A stretch of 49,938 bases of DNA, taken from Dinochytrium kinnereticum. Lineage: Eukaryota; Chytridiomycota; Chytridiomycetes; Chytridiales; Chytridiaceae. Made by a program: the position numbers and the translations under genes. This document shows, piece by piece, positions 23,100 to 36,644 of the stretch. The stretch covers positions 12,179 to 62,116 of the forward strand of contig JADGJT010000111.1 in the NCBI GenBank assembly GCA_027604005.1. Direction: 5' to 3'. Under the pieces are notes generated by a model. The model was not told where the DNA came from. It worked only from the letters and a program-made list of their open reading frames with translations, and did no database searches. Every line of letters starts with the position of its first letter. The first letter of the stretch is position 1.

Positions 23100-25652
23100 T
23101 TAAGACTGGTCTTTGCACGCTCCCACACCTTTTTCAACGCTCTTCCCGTCATCTCCGAGAATTCCCTTTCCATAAATCTCAAGTCCCTTATTAAATGACA
23201 GGTCCCTATTCTCCTTCCTCGCCTCCCTCAAAGCCGACGGGCTTTTACACTCCGGGTCCGAGTTGCATTTATCGATAGCGTACTTTGCATTCCTCTCCCC
23301 AAGTCGAACCTTAAAAAGATCCATCCCCATCCCCTCAATGTACGAATCGGGGATGGTTGGTGGGTATCGAATATTATCCAAGTCCGAGTCATCTCCAACC
23401 TTAGGTGGGGGTATAAAATTCTTGGGGCGAACGTACTCAACGACTGTCTTCAACTCATCATTCGAATGCTGAGGGCGTAATATCTTTGGTCTTTTCCCAT
23501 GCATTGGAGGAGGCCGTGAAGGGTCATGTGTCCATCCCTCTGGAAGAACAACCACCATATCACGATATGCGCGATAGATACGGTATCCCTTTGGCACGTA
23601 AATATCTTTCCCTTCACAATTCACTATGGTGCGGTTCGATTTCGGGTCAATATAGACGGTGGGGAGATTAGCAGCCTTCTGTGGGGCCCCGTACGCTATA
23701 GTGGGGAGCACGTCGGCAGCGGTTGTGGTGGATTTAGGAGTGTAAGACGTTCTGGTAGAGGGCAATGTCTCCCAGGTCCCGGTAACGGTGGCGAAATAAG
23801 CCGTATCAGTTGTACCGGCTTTGGGGTGGTAGTAGACGTACCCCTGAGCTAGGACACGCATATCCACTGGCTTGGTTGCAGGAAGCGTCGGCACCGATTC
23901 TGTAATGGCAGTCGCAGTGAGGGCGTCCGTTATCTGGAAACCTTTTTTATGGCTCGTCTCCATTGCCAACTCATTATCTACCTTCTCCGGCTCCGCGCTT
24001 TCAGGGTTGTAGGGCGAAATAGCCTCTGTATCTTTTCCATCAGAATCGCGGGCAAATAGTGGAGTTCGCCCTCTCAAAACCAGTAAGCTCATGGTCAAAT
24101 CCTGAAACCACAACGTCTGACTCCCAAAACTAATGTTGAACGCTGAATTATCTCCAAAAGCTGCATTTAAAACCGAGGTATTACGTGCTGATGTCGTGGT
24201 CGCTGGAGCCGTGGTCGAGCTTGGCCGATCAGACGTCGAGGTAGGCCCACGTGCGATCGATGAAGTGACAACAGACGTTGTGGTCGCAACAGTCCTGCAA
24301 CCTGGGTTTGGTCCATGTGGAATGTCTCCAGCAGATCTTGAATAGGTATAGCACAGAGGTCCTCCCGTGGTATCAAGCATTTGCCCAGAAGACCAAGGCC
24401 ATGAATCAAGTCGTTGATCAGGGCTGACGGCTTCGCCTGATGCGAGGAATCCTTCGTAGTCGGACTTAAAGTTTGGACATAGGTTTTGCCACTTCCACCA
24501 TACTTTATCGACAAATGCGTGATGGACTGTGATTGAAACAAGGTGGTTAACTTCATTTCGCAATCCATTCATAGCTTATGGAAGAATGAGTAGTGTAAAA
24601 CTCACGGTAGAAAAGAGGATCGTTTGGCGAGAAGTAGAAGTTTCCAAAGTCACAACCTATACCGCCAACCTGTTTATACATGAGTATTACACATATACCA
24701 TGACTGCTCAACCCACTCACCACAATATGGCCAATGGCATGAAAATTCCTAGAGTCATCTCCCCTAAAACTCGTATAATCTGTCGCCCCTTCAAAAATCG
24801 TAGTCAAAGCTGACGCATCCGTGATCGGTTGTCCCGGGCTCCCACATCTCCTCAAACAAGTCGGATTGCCCGTGTAGTCCCGAATCTGCCCAGGCCCTGT
24901 TGCGGGCTCCTTTGATACATTATAGACCCCCGCTCTAAATTCTCCGTTGGTAAGGCATCGGTCAATCCCAGTGCCTTGACTTCCAAACCAATTGAACACA
25001 TCACTCTCCCACCAGTTCTGAGAGACCGCTGACCAATCCCAGTAGACTGCACCTTTTGTCCAGCCGACAGTAGCGAGCGCGCGCTCCCACATTGCCAGCA
25101 TTGCACGGTGATAGACGTAGAACTGCGCATTGGCGTGCGCCCAGAACGCGTTGTTGGTGTGCCTGCATGGGACAGTTAGGTGGATTGGCCAATAGAAACC
25201 CATTCCAAAAAAAGTGTCCGAAATCACTTTGGCCAATCCGATGTTGAGCTAGTACGCGCCACATAGACGACAGGTGCTGATGCTCGAGCGATGGGGGGGA
25301 AGGGGGGAAGAAGACTGGGAGGGAAGAGGTGGGCTCGTGCACTCACGTTACAACAAAATCTCCATAGGAGATGCGGTTGGGATCTGTATACTGTCCGGAG
25401 ATGGGACGGGTCGCAAGGCGTTTGATCGCATCAATGACTTTGTTCAGTTACAGAAAGGGAGTGAGCAAAGCAACAGAGAGGAAACATTCACATCAGATAA
25501 ACAATAAAAAACGTACAAGCTTGCTTTTCAGAGTTAGAAAGCTGATTCCATTCCATGCGAGTAATGGGATTGGAGCATTGAGCAGAGACGCCAGTATGTA
25601 TAAGACCCGCTGTGAGCACTAAAAGAGCCGAGATCCCTGATAGCTTGACCAT
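23100..25652 (-). CDS. Tyrosinase 2, secreted, with long C-terminal extension
   Basis: Close paralogue of tyrosinase 1 with the same exon plan. The start at 25652 gives a signal peptide (MVKLSGISALLVLTAGLIH) and QCSNPITRMEW. CuA His residues are in HTNNAFWAHAN and VYHRAML (about 25085-25160). CuB has HAIGH (about 24740) and HHAFVDK (about 24520). The Thr/Ser-rich linker (TSSIARGPTSTSDRPSS) replaces the Gly/Ser linker of its neighbour. The extension repeats the shared motifs VLAQGYVYYHP, CEGKDIYVPKGYRIYRAYRD, and CNSDPECKSPSALREARK near the C-terminus. The protein ends EKGVGACKDQS. It is probably exported, acting on extracellular phenolics or in wall melanisation (inference). The TOR stop lies 244 bp upstream. 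Confidence 0.9.
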
Positions 25653-25896
25653 TTCTCAAGATTGAGAAAAAGGTAATGAGGTTCCAACTTGAAGGCAGCT
25701 TCTGGCGATTTGAGCTTATTTCGTAAGATTCTTAAGTTCTGCTTCTTTTTAACTCTTGGTTGCACCATGTTTATTTTTATACATGGAACAGGTTGAACGG
25801 TTTTTTATGAACCATAACCCTCTTAATGAAAACAACCAAACAAAAGGCAACAACTATAAACAAATGCGAACGAAAAGCAACCAGCTTGAAGTCAAT

Positions 25897-26000
25897 CTAC
25901 CAGAATGCGCACTGAATACGGGATTCAACGGATGAAGATTAGAAGCTATTTAACTAAAAGATCTGTACAAAGAGACGCGACTTACCCATCCAATGTAGCA
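25897..26000 (-). other. Two 15-nt exons completing the TOR FATC tail
   Basis: The upstream exon ends ...AAT TTG TGT CAG before gtacga. A cttgtag acceptor then frames TGC TAC ATT GGA TGG before gtaagt, and a gtattcag acceptor frames TGC GCA TTC TGG TAG. Together they give CYIGWCAFW, matching the invariant FATC ending (YIGWCPFW in relatives). Both are phase 0 and easily missed by gene finders. Confidence 0.85.
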
Positions 26001-29000
26001 CTACAAGTCGAGAAAGGAGGTGGTATAAGCAAGAAAGAGCAAATCGGTCAATACAAGCTGAATTGGGGAAAAGGCAATGCAGCAACAAATGAAAAGAAAC
26101 AAACAAAAAAAATCGTACCTGACACAAATTCTCAAGCGACGTCGCCTGCAAAATTAACTTCTGCACCTGTGAAGATACATCCAACGGATTTGTAGTCTTG
26201 AAATCACGACCTGAGAGCCAGCAGTAAAAAGAGTCACTTTAAATCCTCGCAGTCTACTTAAAAAATGATGTAATATTACCAGTAAGTTTGTTGGAAACGC
26301 GGCTAATGACAGAGAGAGCTCGCGTGTTCAAGCCTTCAGGTTTGATGCCATGATCTTCGTCTACAAAAAAATATGCAAGGAAACAAAACATATCAATGTT
26401 TATCCTTCTACAAACTAAGCAGATGACAGGAGGCAAATAAACGTTGACCCACCTCCTGTAATCAATTCGTTCTCGTTAGTTCTTTGCTTCCGGCTGGCTG
26501 GGAAGTTGCGGTTGTGAGAGGTATCTTCCAGCATATCTAGTGAAGAAAAGGTGACATTGTCAGCTGCAATGATGAATTAAATAAGCAAGTCATACCATTC
26601 TCAATTTTGTTGTTTGCCCGCGGGTTTGGCTTGCCCTCTTCAAGGTGGCATATTAGCTTCAGAGCATTTTAGAGAATAACACATACCAATTTTAGGACTG
26701 GGATTCGTCAACAGCCTCCAGTTGATCAATGGGTCGTAAACAAAGGCCTCAAGAACGGCCATCACGCTGTCTTTGTTCTCGCGGAGCACCCTCATAACGT
26801 GTTCGCAGGTGATCCGGAAGTTACCCTCAATACCGCTCACCTTGATAACGAAAGTGGAATCGGATAAGAACAACGCCAGGGTGAGACGAAAGGTAACTTC
26901 GACATTACCTCCATGGCGTTTATGAGCATCCGTGTTAAGCGGAACGGGATCTTTTCCGGGAATTTTTCTCTGTGCATCGCAACCTCAAAGCAATCCCCGA
27001 AATCAATATGCACTACCTTTCCAGTAAACCGATCCAGCATCAAGTTCGAAGGGTGACGATCTCCCAATCCAAGAATGTATCCTACCATCGACATTACAGC
27101 AAGAGAACGGGTATATGTGGTCCTCCTATCCAGCCAGACCTCAGAGTTCTTGCTCTTCAGCCAAAGCACTTTGTAAAGGTCCTGCCCAGTTGTGTTCTCA
27201 AGAGCGTACTCAAATACCTCCACTTTTTGAAGGAGAGTGAGGTTATCATAGTCCGGGGCCATCTTTAAGCGAGGATTAACACATGGTTTTAAGTAAACAA
27301 CCCACCTGAAGCATCAACCGATGCTCAATATTCAGCAGGATCTTTCTGCTTTCACGGTAATCTCGAATCAAGCTATGCAAAGTATCGCAATTCGGCACCC
27401 ACCCAATCAAGCCTGAATTGGGCGAGAGTGGGATAGCCGAGTACCTTTCAATATTTAGGTGGCGCTTGAATGTCTCGGGGTCGGTTCCAAGCAGTGTGTT
27501 GACTAGGCCAAAGAGCTGCATTACTCTTTCGTCTTGTCGAAGATCCTCATGACCTAGGTGCAAAAAGTTAAAATAAATAAACACATCGCCTGAAGGAAAA
27601 CATATTCAGGATATATACCCTTTAGGAGGAACTGGTACTCAGTCCCATTGCTGCCACGAATTGTTAAACGTCGTGGTCTCTGCTTAGAGGTGATAACGGA
27701 GAGGGTAGGGAAGAAGGACGTGATGCGGATAATAGGGTCTCCGGACTTATATGTGCCTGGAACAGCCAACTCTAAATCTCTCGCCGCGAGAAGCTTGGGA
27801 GAGACATACTGAAGCTCTAGCGTCGTGAGCTGAGGAAGCTGCTTGTTGATGCGGCGGAATACCTATAAGATAGAAAAGGAGGTATTGAACACATTAATAA
27901 GAACCCCTTCAAGAAGAAGCCGTTCGAAGGAAAAGCATACATGATAATACAGATCCCAGGCCTGGTTGAGATCATTGATGTTCTGAGTCCTCTTATATTT
28001 TTTGCACCAATCCAACGCTTCCTGAAGGTCCCTTCCAAAAGCTTGATTGAACGAGATCTCGCGAAGAGTTTCCGGGCCCTATTATGATTTAATATACCTA
28101 CACCCATGAAACACAAGAAAAAACAGTGGCCCCACCCGCTCAAGCATCTGATGCAAAGGCTCCAGGGTTGCAAACATGCCCTCAACGTTCTGGTCATTGA
28201 AGTAAAGCCGAGAAGCCTCCTCCAAACCCTCATGCCACATCTCATGCCAAAGAATAGCGACCCGGATAAGCTCCTGACTAACCAAGAGTGCCTATTTTAA
28301 AGGGAGCCCAAAGCGTAAGAAAATAATATAAAAATATTAAAAATAATATATCCGAACCTGCTCCACGAGCATAGCGCTATGAATTCTCATCTTATCCATG
28401 ATAGCTAAAGCTGCCCTCTTCCTGGCAACACTCTGCGATTTGGAAGCAACCGTAAGGGAATAAACGAGTGCCTGAGGGTGCTCCTTCCCAATGTCTGAGA
28501 GCAACTGGTGAATTAATCTTCGTACTTGTGGGTACGGTTCATGGATACGAGCGATCAGCTTTTCACCAAGAAAAGTCAGTTTAATGGGTATGCTCGCCAC
28601 AACAAACCTGCGGAATGACCTGCAACCAGGTATCGATGGTGACGCTATTGAAACCATCTGCAATCGCCGAATTCACCTCGGCTTGGTATCCAAATTTAAA
28701 CCATAAGGTCAGCAAACGGAGTGTGTCTTGTAGCGAGTTATCCTTTGACAAAGCTATGGATTGGAAAAAGCCTTCACGATAAAATGCATAAGTATTTCTA
28801 AGCATAATAGTTATCCAAACCTTGGATTGAGGGTACGACATGGGAGATGAGTATTTGAGTAGGAATCGTTTCGTGCTCCTTTTCGAAGTAGGAGAGCACT
28901 TCGAAGTTCGCAAGAGCCCAAGCGTGCCATGCTTTGTACCATTCCTTATCGCAATGGGTTGCAGCAAGATAGGATTTTAAGATTTCTGGAATGACGACCT

Positions 29001-32000
29001 AGAGGATCAATAATAATGTTAGATCCTACGAGTGAGGAATAAGGAAAGCGAAGAAATGACAGACATCATTTAGCTCCTCTTGAAGGGCAATCTGCCATTC
29101 CCCTAGCTTCAAGTAGCACCTCGCCAGCAGCTTAATAAGGTTTAACTTCCCAGGGTCGTTCTTGTTCTGCTCAACGTGGAAGTTGATATCATTCAATGTC
29201 AAGATCCCGAGCCTCTCCACAAGCGTCTTCGTAAAGTCCCTCATTTGCTTAAAGGCGTGGTCCCTTACCCCAGAAGCCCAAGTATGCTTTAAGCAAGCAT
29301 ATATGACATGCGGGGAATTATTTAGCATATCGAGAACTCCGAGATCTCGCGACTCAGTGTTTAAAAGGCTCGCAAGGGTTTTGTAGGAAAGGCCAAGGCG
29401 ACCGCTCTTCCTACAGAGGTTCGCAAACTTAATCCACATTTCTGTATCCTCCTTAGGGGAAATGACAAGGGCGCGAACACGAAGAATGCGTTGCCAGACT
29501 TCCACGTTCCTTTGACATCCTTTCAACCTAAGCACAAAAAAATTCAATAAGTGCTTGCCATAGGCTTGGGTCAGCAGTGAATGAAACAAACCTGGCCATC
29601 CAAGTCTTTCTAATTAAAGCCAGACGTTCCGGGTTATCAAGGCTCTGTTTGTAACTGATAATCTCCTCAAGCTCTACCAGCATCTGAATGCGAACAACCA
29701 CACTGAAAAAAAACCGTCAGAATGATTCGCACTTCGAATAACGTACGCATAGGCTCTGTTATAACTTTCACCAACCAAAGCCATAAGCTCCGTATCCAGA
29801 AGCTCTCTTGTCTTCTCGATATGGGCTGCAGATTGTGGGAATAGGTCTTTATGGAGAGTTAAGATCGCCCTGCAAAAAATTTGAAACCACCGATCATTAG
29901 GCTGCAAAACCATCTTTAAATAAAGATTACCTAAAGAAGGCGCTGTCCGGAGAATCCGGCTTCATCATATTGATGTAGTCGTTCATTATACCCCACTGTC
30001 CAAGACCCCACGCCGCACCAGCCGCTAGCGGTGCAATAGCCCTCTTAACGTCGTCCTTTGCAAGAGGCCACCTTTCTTGCGCTAGTTGAGATAAAGCCTC
30101 CCACTCGCCCAAGTTATGCAAACATCTCATACGACCAAGAGTTGCCTCAACAGAGTTAGGATCCTCCAACTGTTTTCTCTCATAAGCGGCAAGACCATCC
30201 TCCCACCTCTGAAGTTTTTCATACCAGGTCGAGATCAACTCTACCTCCTGAGTCTGTTGAGCATAGGTGAGGATACCGATGGCAGAATCAGGTTGCTGCA
30301 GCTGGTTGTTGATACTGATCAACGCCTCAATGGTCTGTGGTAGAGGCTCGGCAATAAATTCGAGCTCCTTATAATGAAGCGCCTTAGCATAGGCATGGCA
30401 TTTTGCCGCGTAAGATCCCAGGAGCCGGATATCAATAGGAAGCGCCTTGTCATCGTGCTCCATAAATTCCGCAAGATTCAACAAGGTCTGTAGAATCTCT
30501 GGTGAGATGTAATGCGACATAAGCGCAATCTCCAAAGATCTGACAAGTTCATCCTGGAACTGATCGTACAGTTCACCCCAGCAAGAAACAAACCCAGCGT
30601 TGAAGAGCTCCCGAGCCAAGGGGTAGTAGACACTAGCGAGACTGGCGCAGGCTCGCAGAGCGTGGGAAGGAGATTCCTTGAGAAGCTCAACGCTGAAGCG
30701 TCGGATCCACTCCGCCCAATCATCTTTAGTAGATCGTTGTGAGGCCTCCCAGGCTTTCTTCAGTTGCTGCTGATTGACAGGGAGCTTTTTAGCAGCTGTC
30801 TCGCTCAAGCTCTCTTCGGCAGTCATATTGTCAGCCCTGAAAGAGAATTGATCAGTCTTCGAATAGCCTAAGAAAAAAATGGCGAATAACTAACCTCTCA
30901 TCCGATTCACCAGAATCTTTTGGCAACGGTTCACCCTTCATCAACTTTGATATTAAAGCATCATATTTAGCATATTGAATATGATGTCTTGCTAGGGCCT
31001 ATAATACTTATTTAGAAAACACCGCAACCACATATTGTAGTCCACACCTTGTTTATCATCGGAACGAATACTATAAAATCCGACCCAAGCTGATACATCA
31101 GCGCACACAAAGTCTCTAGGGCAGTACTTCTCAGATCCGCCTGCCCACCTCCCAAAATCCTGACAAGAGGGTGGATAATCCTAGAAGATTGGTCCGCAAA
31201 CGCAATCTTCCCACATAGCTGTCCAGTAACCTGAATAGCTTGTCTCCTCAGGCTACTAGGAACATCCTGCTTCTCGAACAATCTCACAATGAAAGGAATA
31301 ATGAGGTGAAGATATTCCTCGAGGTTGGACCCAAAGATCAGCATGGCATGAAGTACCTTCTGGGTCGGTTGCCGGCGGTCGCTGGTATCGGCTTCGAAGA
31401 TTTGGAGCATTTGTGGGAGGAGCGTTGGAAGGTAAACCTTAAACTCGCCGTCCAAAGCCATAGCAATAGCTTCGACTAGAGAAAGGATAGTGATCTGAAT
31501 ATTTGAGTTGGGGCTCCAAAAGTCTTGGATTAGGGAAAATATCTCTGGCAAGTAGTTTCGGATATGCTGTTTTACAATCGAGACAAGAAGTCCCAATTGC
31601 TGGAAATGAAATTCGAGCATTCCAGGAGGACACGCCCGCATCATGCTAAGGAAAGGAGGCATGATCTGAAGAAAAAGGTTTGAAATACTTTTAGGAAAAG
31701 AAAATCATTGGCGTCTTACCCTAGGCAAAAACGGCACACACTTCAATCCCAACGTTTTAAAAATGTACATGACAGCTTGGATAACAGCTGTGTGATGAAC
31801 GCTAAGAGAAGTATCCCGCAAAATCTTCATCAAAGCATTAATGGCGACTAGGGAAATGGTTAAAAAAAACATACATTTCTGGAAAAAAGAATATACCTGT
31901 CGGATAATACTCCTCAGACGATGGACTTAATCCTAAAGGCATAGTGTTCAGCTCATTCCGAGATCCTCCTTGCTGCGCGTCCGGATCTGAGAGCTAAAAG

Positions 32001-35000
32001 TACGAGACATGTTTGAGTAACGACAAAGATGGGACCTAATGAAACTAACCTTGTGCCGATACGGATCTAAAGCTCCTAAGGTCCCAATTACCTTAACCGC
32101 CTCCCTCCTCAGCACTGCAGACTGCTCCGACTTCAAAATGCTGATGAGCAAATTCAATAAATTGGGGTATTTGACATAAGGATCAATCACAACGCCGGTA
32201 TTGGCAGCAAGCTGTCCCAAAGTCCTCAGTGCGGCTTCCCTCTTTGTAGAACTGCTCTGATCCTGCAAAGTCTCGATAATCATAGGTATAATGTCATCGG
32301 TGTAAGGGCAAAGGTCTTCTCCTCCAACTTGGCTTAGCTCGCCAAGGGCAGTTAGGACACGAGCGGCAACTCCAGGACTGGGGTCTTTAATTTTTGGAAG
32401 GAGGACTTTCAAGATAGGCTCTACGTAAGGCTTAACCAGGCGTTGAGCGCCGGCAATCAGGTGTCCTAGCAACTTAGAACTTTCCTCCTTTTGAAGACTA
32501 CATAAAAATAAGTCCATGAAAACGACTGACGCTTAAGACAAAAGACAAAACAAAAAAAAAAAACAGCAAGAAACAAACCTAACAGCCGAGTACTGTAGCT
32601 CGGTAAGCAACTGTATCAAGGTCTTGCGCAGAGACGGCATAACATACGCCGGATTTAAAGCCGAAAGTCGGCCAATAATCGTGACGGCAAGCTCCCTAAT
32701 TACAAACATCTCATCGTTTAATGCGATAAACAGCGCGCGGATATTCTCAGGATGGGCAAGGTGACGGTCGAATTGTACGTCAAGAGACGAAAGAACGGTC
32801 TGACGAATCGTAAAATCTAGTAGAAAAAAACACCACGTAAGCAAACAATATAGAAAGAAACAAGTTCATCGAGAATTGTGATAACTAACCAGCATCGGTG
32901 ATCCCAACCATTAGGAGCTTTTCCAATATCTCTCCGACAATCTCAATGGCCTGGCTGCTAGTCTAACACAATAGAAAAATCATTAACTTGAACATTAGAA
33001 TGTAGATGAAAGCGCGTACCTGATTGCACACAGGATCCTTCCCTAAAATATTACAGCAAGTGCTTACAGCCGCCTTTCGAATCCCAGAGTTCTCATCGTC
33101 CAAATACGTCAACGCGCATTGGCGGATAAGCTCATTCAGCATAAATCCTACAACAAAAAGCACAACAAACGTTTACCACAATACAAGTTAAAGAAAAAAG
33201 CCCGTAAAGATCACCTCAACTGTACCTTCAAACTTGAAGCTTTCACCAAGAGAATTCAATGCCAAAATAATGGTCTCGACGTCTCTCGTCTCGTACAACT
33301 ATAACCAATACAATAAGCATACTTCAACTTCAATGGATGCCAAAATAACGAAATCCGACAAAATAAACAAACTACCTGAGGATCCCTAAATGGCGCGTTG
33401 TATACCTGCAATACAGATCGAGGTGGTGCACCAGGATGTCTATACGGCTCTCCACAGAGAATCATCGAAAGCATATCAAGGAAACGCTCTGCAAGCACAA
33501 TCCGTTAAAATCACTACAAGCATGTACAAAAACTACCTTCAATAGTAGGTCTTAGTGGCTCAATACACCTCGCAACTTCAACTAATGCGCTTCGAAGCGC
33601 CTCACTCAACCCCGTAGCAAACATCTGATCGAGCAGCTCATGCATGTACTTTGTAAGCGCGGGTCCAACAGCGTTAGCAAGCATGCCAATACATTGAAAG
33701 ATCGGCGGCAGCTCATTGGTCATACGACCTCGTCTGTTGAAAATTAAAGCAATATAAATCAGCTATTGAAAAAAAAAACAACAATTAAAGTCGACTCATA
33801 CTTACCCTTTTGAAACCATGCACTCTTTAAAATTCTTCAAGATGGCGTCCAAGTACGGCGTAATATTACTCGCGACCTCTTTTGCTACTTTCCCAATAGC
33901 AATAAATGCTGAATAAACCAACAAAAAACAAAAAGCATTTGAAAAAACCCATTATTAGCATTTATAATTCTAACATGCCAGGAAAATCAAACACCTCGGA
34001 AGAAACAACAAACCTGCAGATCGATCCTTCTCCTTCTTCACCTGAGTAAGAAGATAATTCATAGTAGACCCAAGGTACAAGTTCACAAAAGTCTCAGGAT
34101 CAAATTCGGCGAGAGAGGAGCACAATGAAATGACGGTGCCACGAACAAGAGCGTCCTTGTGGTCCTTAAACCGCATTATAGTTTCGCTTACGTCCTTATA
34201 CTTTGAATCCATAAACTACATGAAAAAAATTAGAAAATCCATGAACGATTAGCGAGGAGTTCAACAACCCCACACCTCTACAAAAAAGGAACCAGTGATT
34301 CAAAAAAGAAAGAGAGAAAAAACTGAGCCTACCGATCCCGAATTCGACAAAAGCTCCCGAATAGCTAAAAGCGACCCATGAATCGACTCGGCTGAAGTAG
34401 ACCTCATCAGTCCCCTCTCCGCCTCGTCAAACAATTTCTTGTACCAATTTTTTTTATCCTGGGATTCTCGAGACTGAATCAACAGCAAACAAGCGCTCAA
34501 AGCCTCGGCTCCGGCCTCTCGAATGCCAACCTTTTTTTTTTTTTAAAAAAAAATTAAAAAATTAATTGTTGTTCATATTCCTTCAACTTTTCCAGCCAAA
34601 AAAAAAAAAAAGCAAACAATCCGCACCTTAGAGTCTCTTAGCGCTACCCAGATCAGATCCATTATTTGAAGAACGTAGGCGTAGAGAAGGGTTGGAGCGC
34701 TAATGGAGAGTTCCCGGAGGACAAGAACGGCCGCGTACCGTCTCGCTTCATTCCGATCGCCTATTCACAAAAACACACAGCAAGGTCATCAAAAACGCTG
34801 TCCCACAAATTCCAACACTTCAACTACCACCACATTATAGTAACGAAGCAAAACCAAAAACACTTCCACACCTTGCAACCACTCCAAAGCCCTCTTAACC
34901 TCAAATTCCACAAACTCAGCCGTCAACGTCCCACCAGGCAGCGCAAGCCTTCCCAACGCCTTTGCCGCCAGGATAGATATCTGTGGGTCATTTCCCGGCA

Positions 35001-35731
35001 AAACAATGCGAAGGTAATTTGCAAATCGAGTGATTTTTGTCGTGTTCTCTTCGCCATCAAAATCGATAAGATTGTCTAAAATTCAAGGAAGCGAAGCGAA
35101 GGATTGGCATATCGATTCAATTTGGAATGGGTTAGTAAAGGGATGAGCGACTTGAGCAAAGCCAAAGAATCCTCACCAATGGCAACGATACCCCCAATCT
35201 TATCGCTAGTGTCAGAGCTGTTTATAAGATCAAAAATGCGACGGTTGATATCATTCATAAATTTTGTGAATTGATCGCCTGAGATTTCTCTTGACACCAG
35301 GACAACCTTTATCCGAATAGAAAATACGGGGTAAGAAGCAACCCAAAGAGCCAAAACCCCCCAATAATAACTCACATGATCTTTCAATTCTTTGGCGATT
35401 TTTAGTCTCGCATGGTCAGATCTGTTGAGTTTTGAATTTCCAGAGAAAGAAAAAAATATTTAAACCTTGAGCCAAACAAAGAAAACAAAAACAACAAAAC
35501 AAAACCCAAAAAAAATGGTAATTTGGGGGAGACAAGATGCATCAAATACGACGAGATGATGGTAAAATATAAAAATGCGACTTGAAAAACATTCGCAATC
35601 CCCAAACCAAACCCCCCCACCCCCCAAAACCAAAATCCGGAAAAACATAAAATCAAAAGGCAGGAAGTTATGAAAGAAACAAACCTCGCAATCCTCAACG
35701 CCCCAAAAAACTGTTCATTCTTTTCATTCAT
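25897..35731 (-). CDS. TOR: Target of rapamycin (TOR) serine/threonine protein kinase
   Basis: Central growth kinase of TORC1/TORC2. Roughly 30 exons run from ATG 35731 ([16 protein letters not shown]) to TAG 25897. HEAT repeats fill 35.4-31.0 kb ([17 protein letters not shown], then KIGGIVAI near 35.2 kb). The FAT region spans about 30.8-28.4 kb. FRB lies at about 28.26-27.86 kb ([20 protein letters not shown], and [12 protein letters not shown]), including the Ser of VSQELIR and the Trp of QAWDLYY that contact FKBP-rapamycin in known TORs. The kinase domain holds [37 protein letters not shown] (catalytic loop) and HIDFGDCFE (metal-binding DFG). The FATC end is assembled from LENLCQ, a 15-nt exon CYIGW (25986-26000) and a last exon CAFW-stop (25897-25911). 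Predicted rapamycin-sensitive. The gene sits between tyrosinases on the same strand. Confidence 0.95.
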
Positions 35732-36644
35732 CCCTGCTTCATCCAACACCAATTCAACTCAAAAGGCGAGAAAAAAATCCAGAAAAAAATGCTCCGTAGT
35801 GTCTGCAGGAATCTGAAAAACAAATCCAGGTCGTCCAGTGTCAAACCGTCTCTGTCTCCGTGACGATCAGACGTGTGGTGGACGGAGTCACAACTACGGG
35901 TTCTTTCTTGCTAGGCGATGGTGGATGGTTACTGAAAATTTTTCACCTATTCAAATTGTTGGGATGCAATTCATTGATGATGTGTCTGTATAGACGGCCT
36001 AGATTTAACGACCCACTATTGATGAGGTCGTGGGTCAAAGAGCTCGAAACGATCCAAAGTTAGGCGTTAGGATCTGAAGGGCACTCTGCCGATTTGATTT
36101 TCTATATTTCAATTGACGAGCACCAGGCTCAAGAAATAATAATATATCTGAAACCACTGAAGGGAACAGAACGGATGAAAAAGATTAAGAAGACACAGAT
36201 TTAATCGCAAAAAAGAGACGGAAAACATTAATAGTGATTACAAAACAAAGAGAACAAAGTAGAAGAAGGGATGATGGAAGCAGCAAGAGCGTTCAAATAA
36301 ATTATAATGAACACTCTCGAATCTATACGCTAAGGAAGATAGAACAGTTATATCGAACCGAACATACAGAAGGGAAGAAGAGAGGACAGAAGTCCAGAAC
36401 GAGAAAACGAGAAAGGGAAATGCATTTTTGGACACATTGTGGAAAAGACTGAAAGAGTATCGTATAGCGAGAGCAAACGGCTGTGATGGAACGGCAAGTA
36501 TAGAAAGAGAAATGCGATAAGAAAAAGACTTCGCGCATAAAAAATATGCAGAGGCCCCTGCTTGATTGAAAACTTTAGAAAGGAGAGACAAAAAAAGAAC
36601 AGACAAGTACGTAACAGAAGTTAATTAAAGAAGAACCCGCTCCT
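35732..36644. other. Intergenic region upstream of TOR
   Basis: It contains the TOR promoter and the 3' flank of tyrosinase 3. Purine-rich on the plus strand from 36200 to 36600. Frames on both strands (36234-36452 plus, 36238-36606 minus) are low-complexity and carry no recognisable domain. Confidence 0.45.

Noticed and set aside
35402..35752. 116-codon frame starting at 35752 on the minus strand as a distinct protein
   Set aside because: Its first part is the TOR first exon beginning with a non-ATG codon; the rest is intron read-through.
36234..36606. Opposed open frames upstream of TOR
   Set aside because: Low-complexity purine-rich sequence gives long frames on both strands; there is no domain, signal peptide or splice support.
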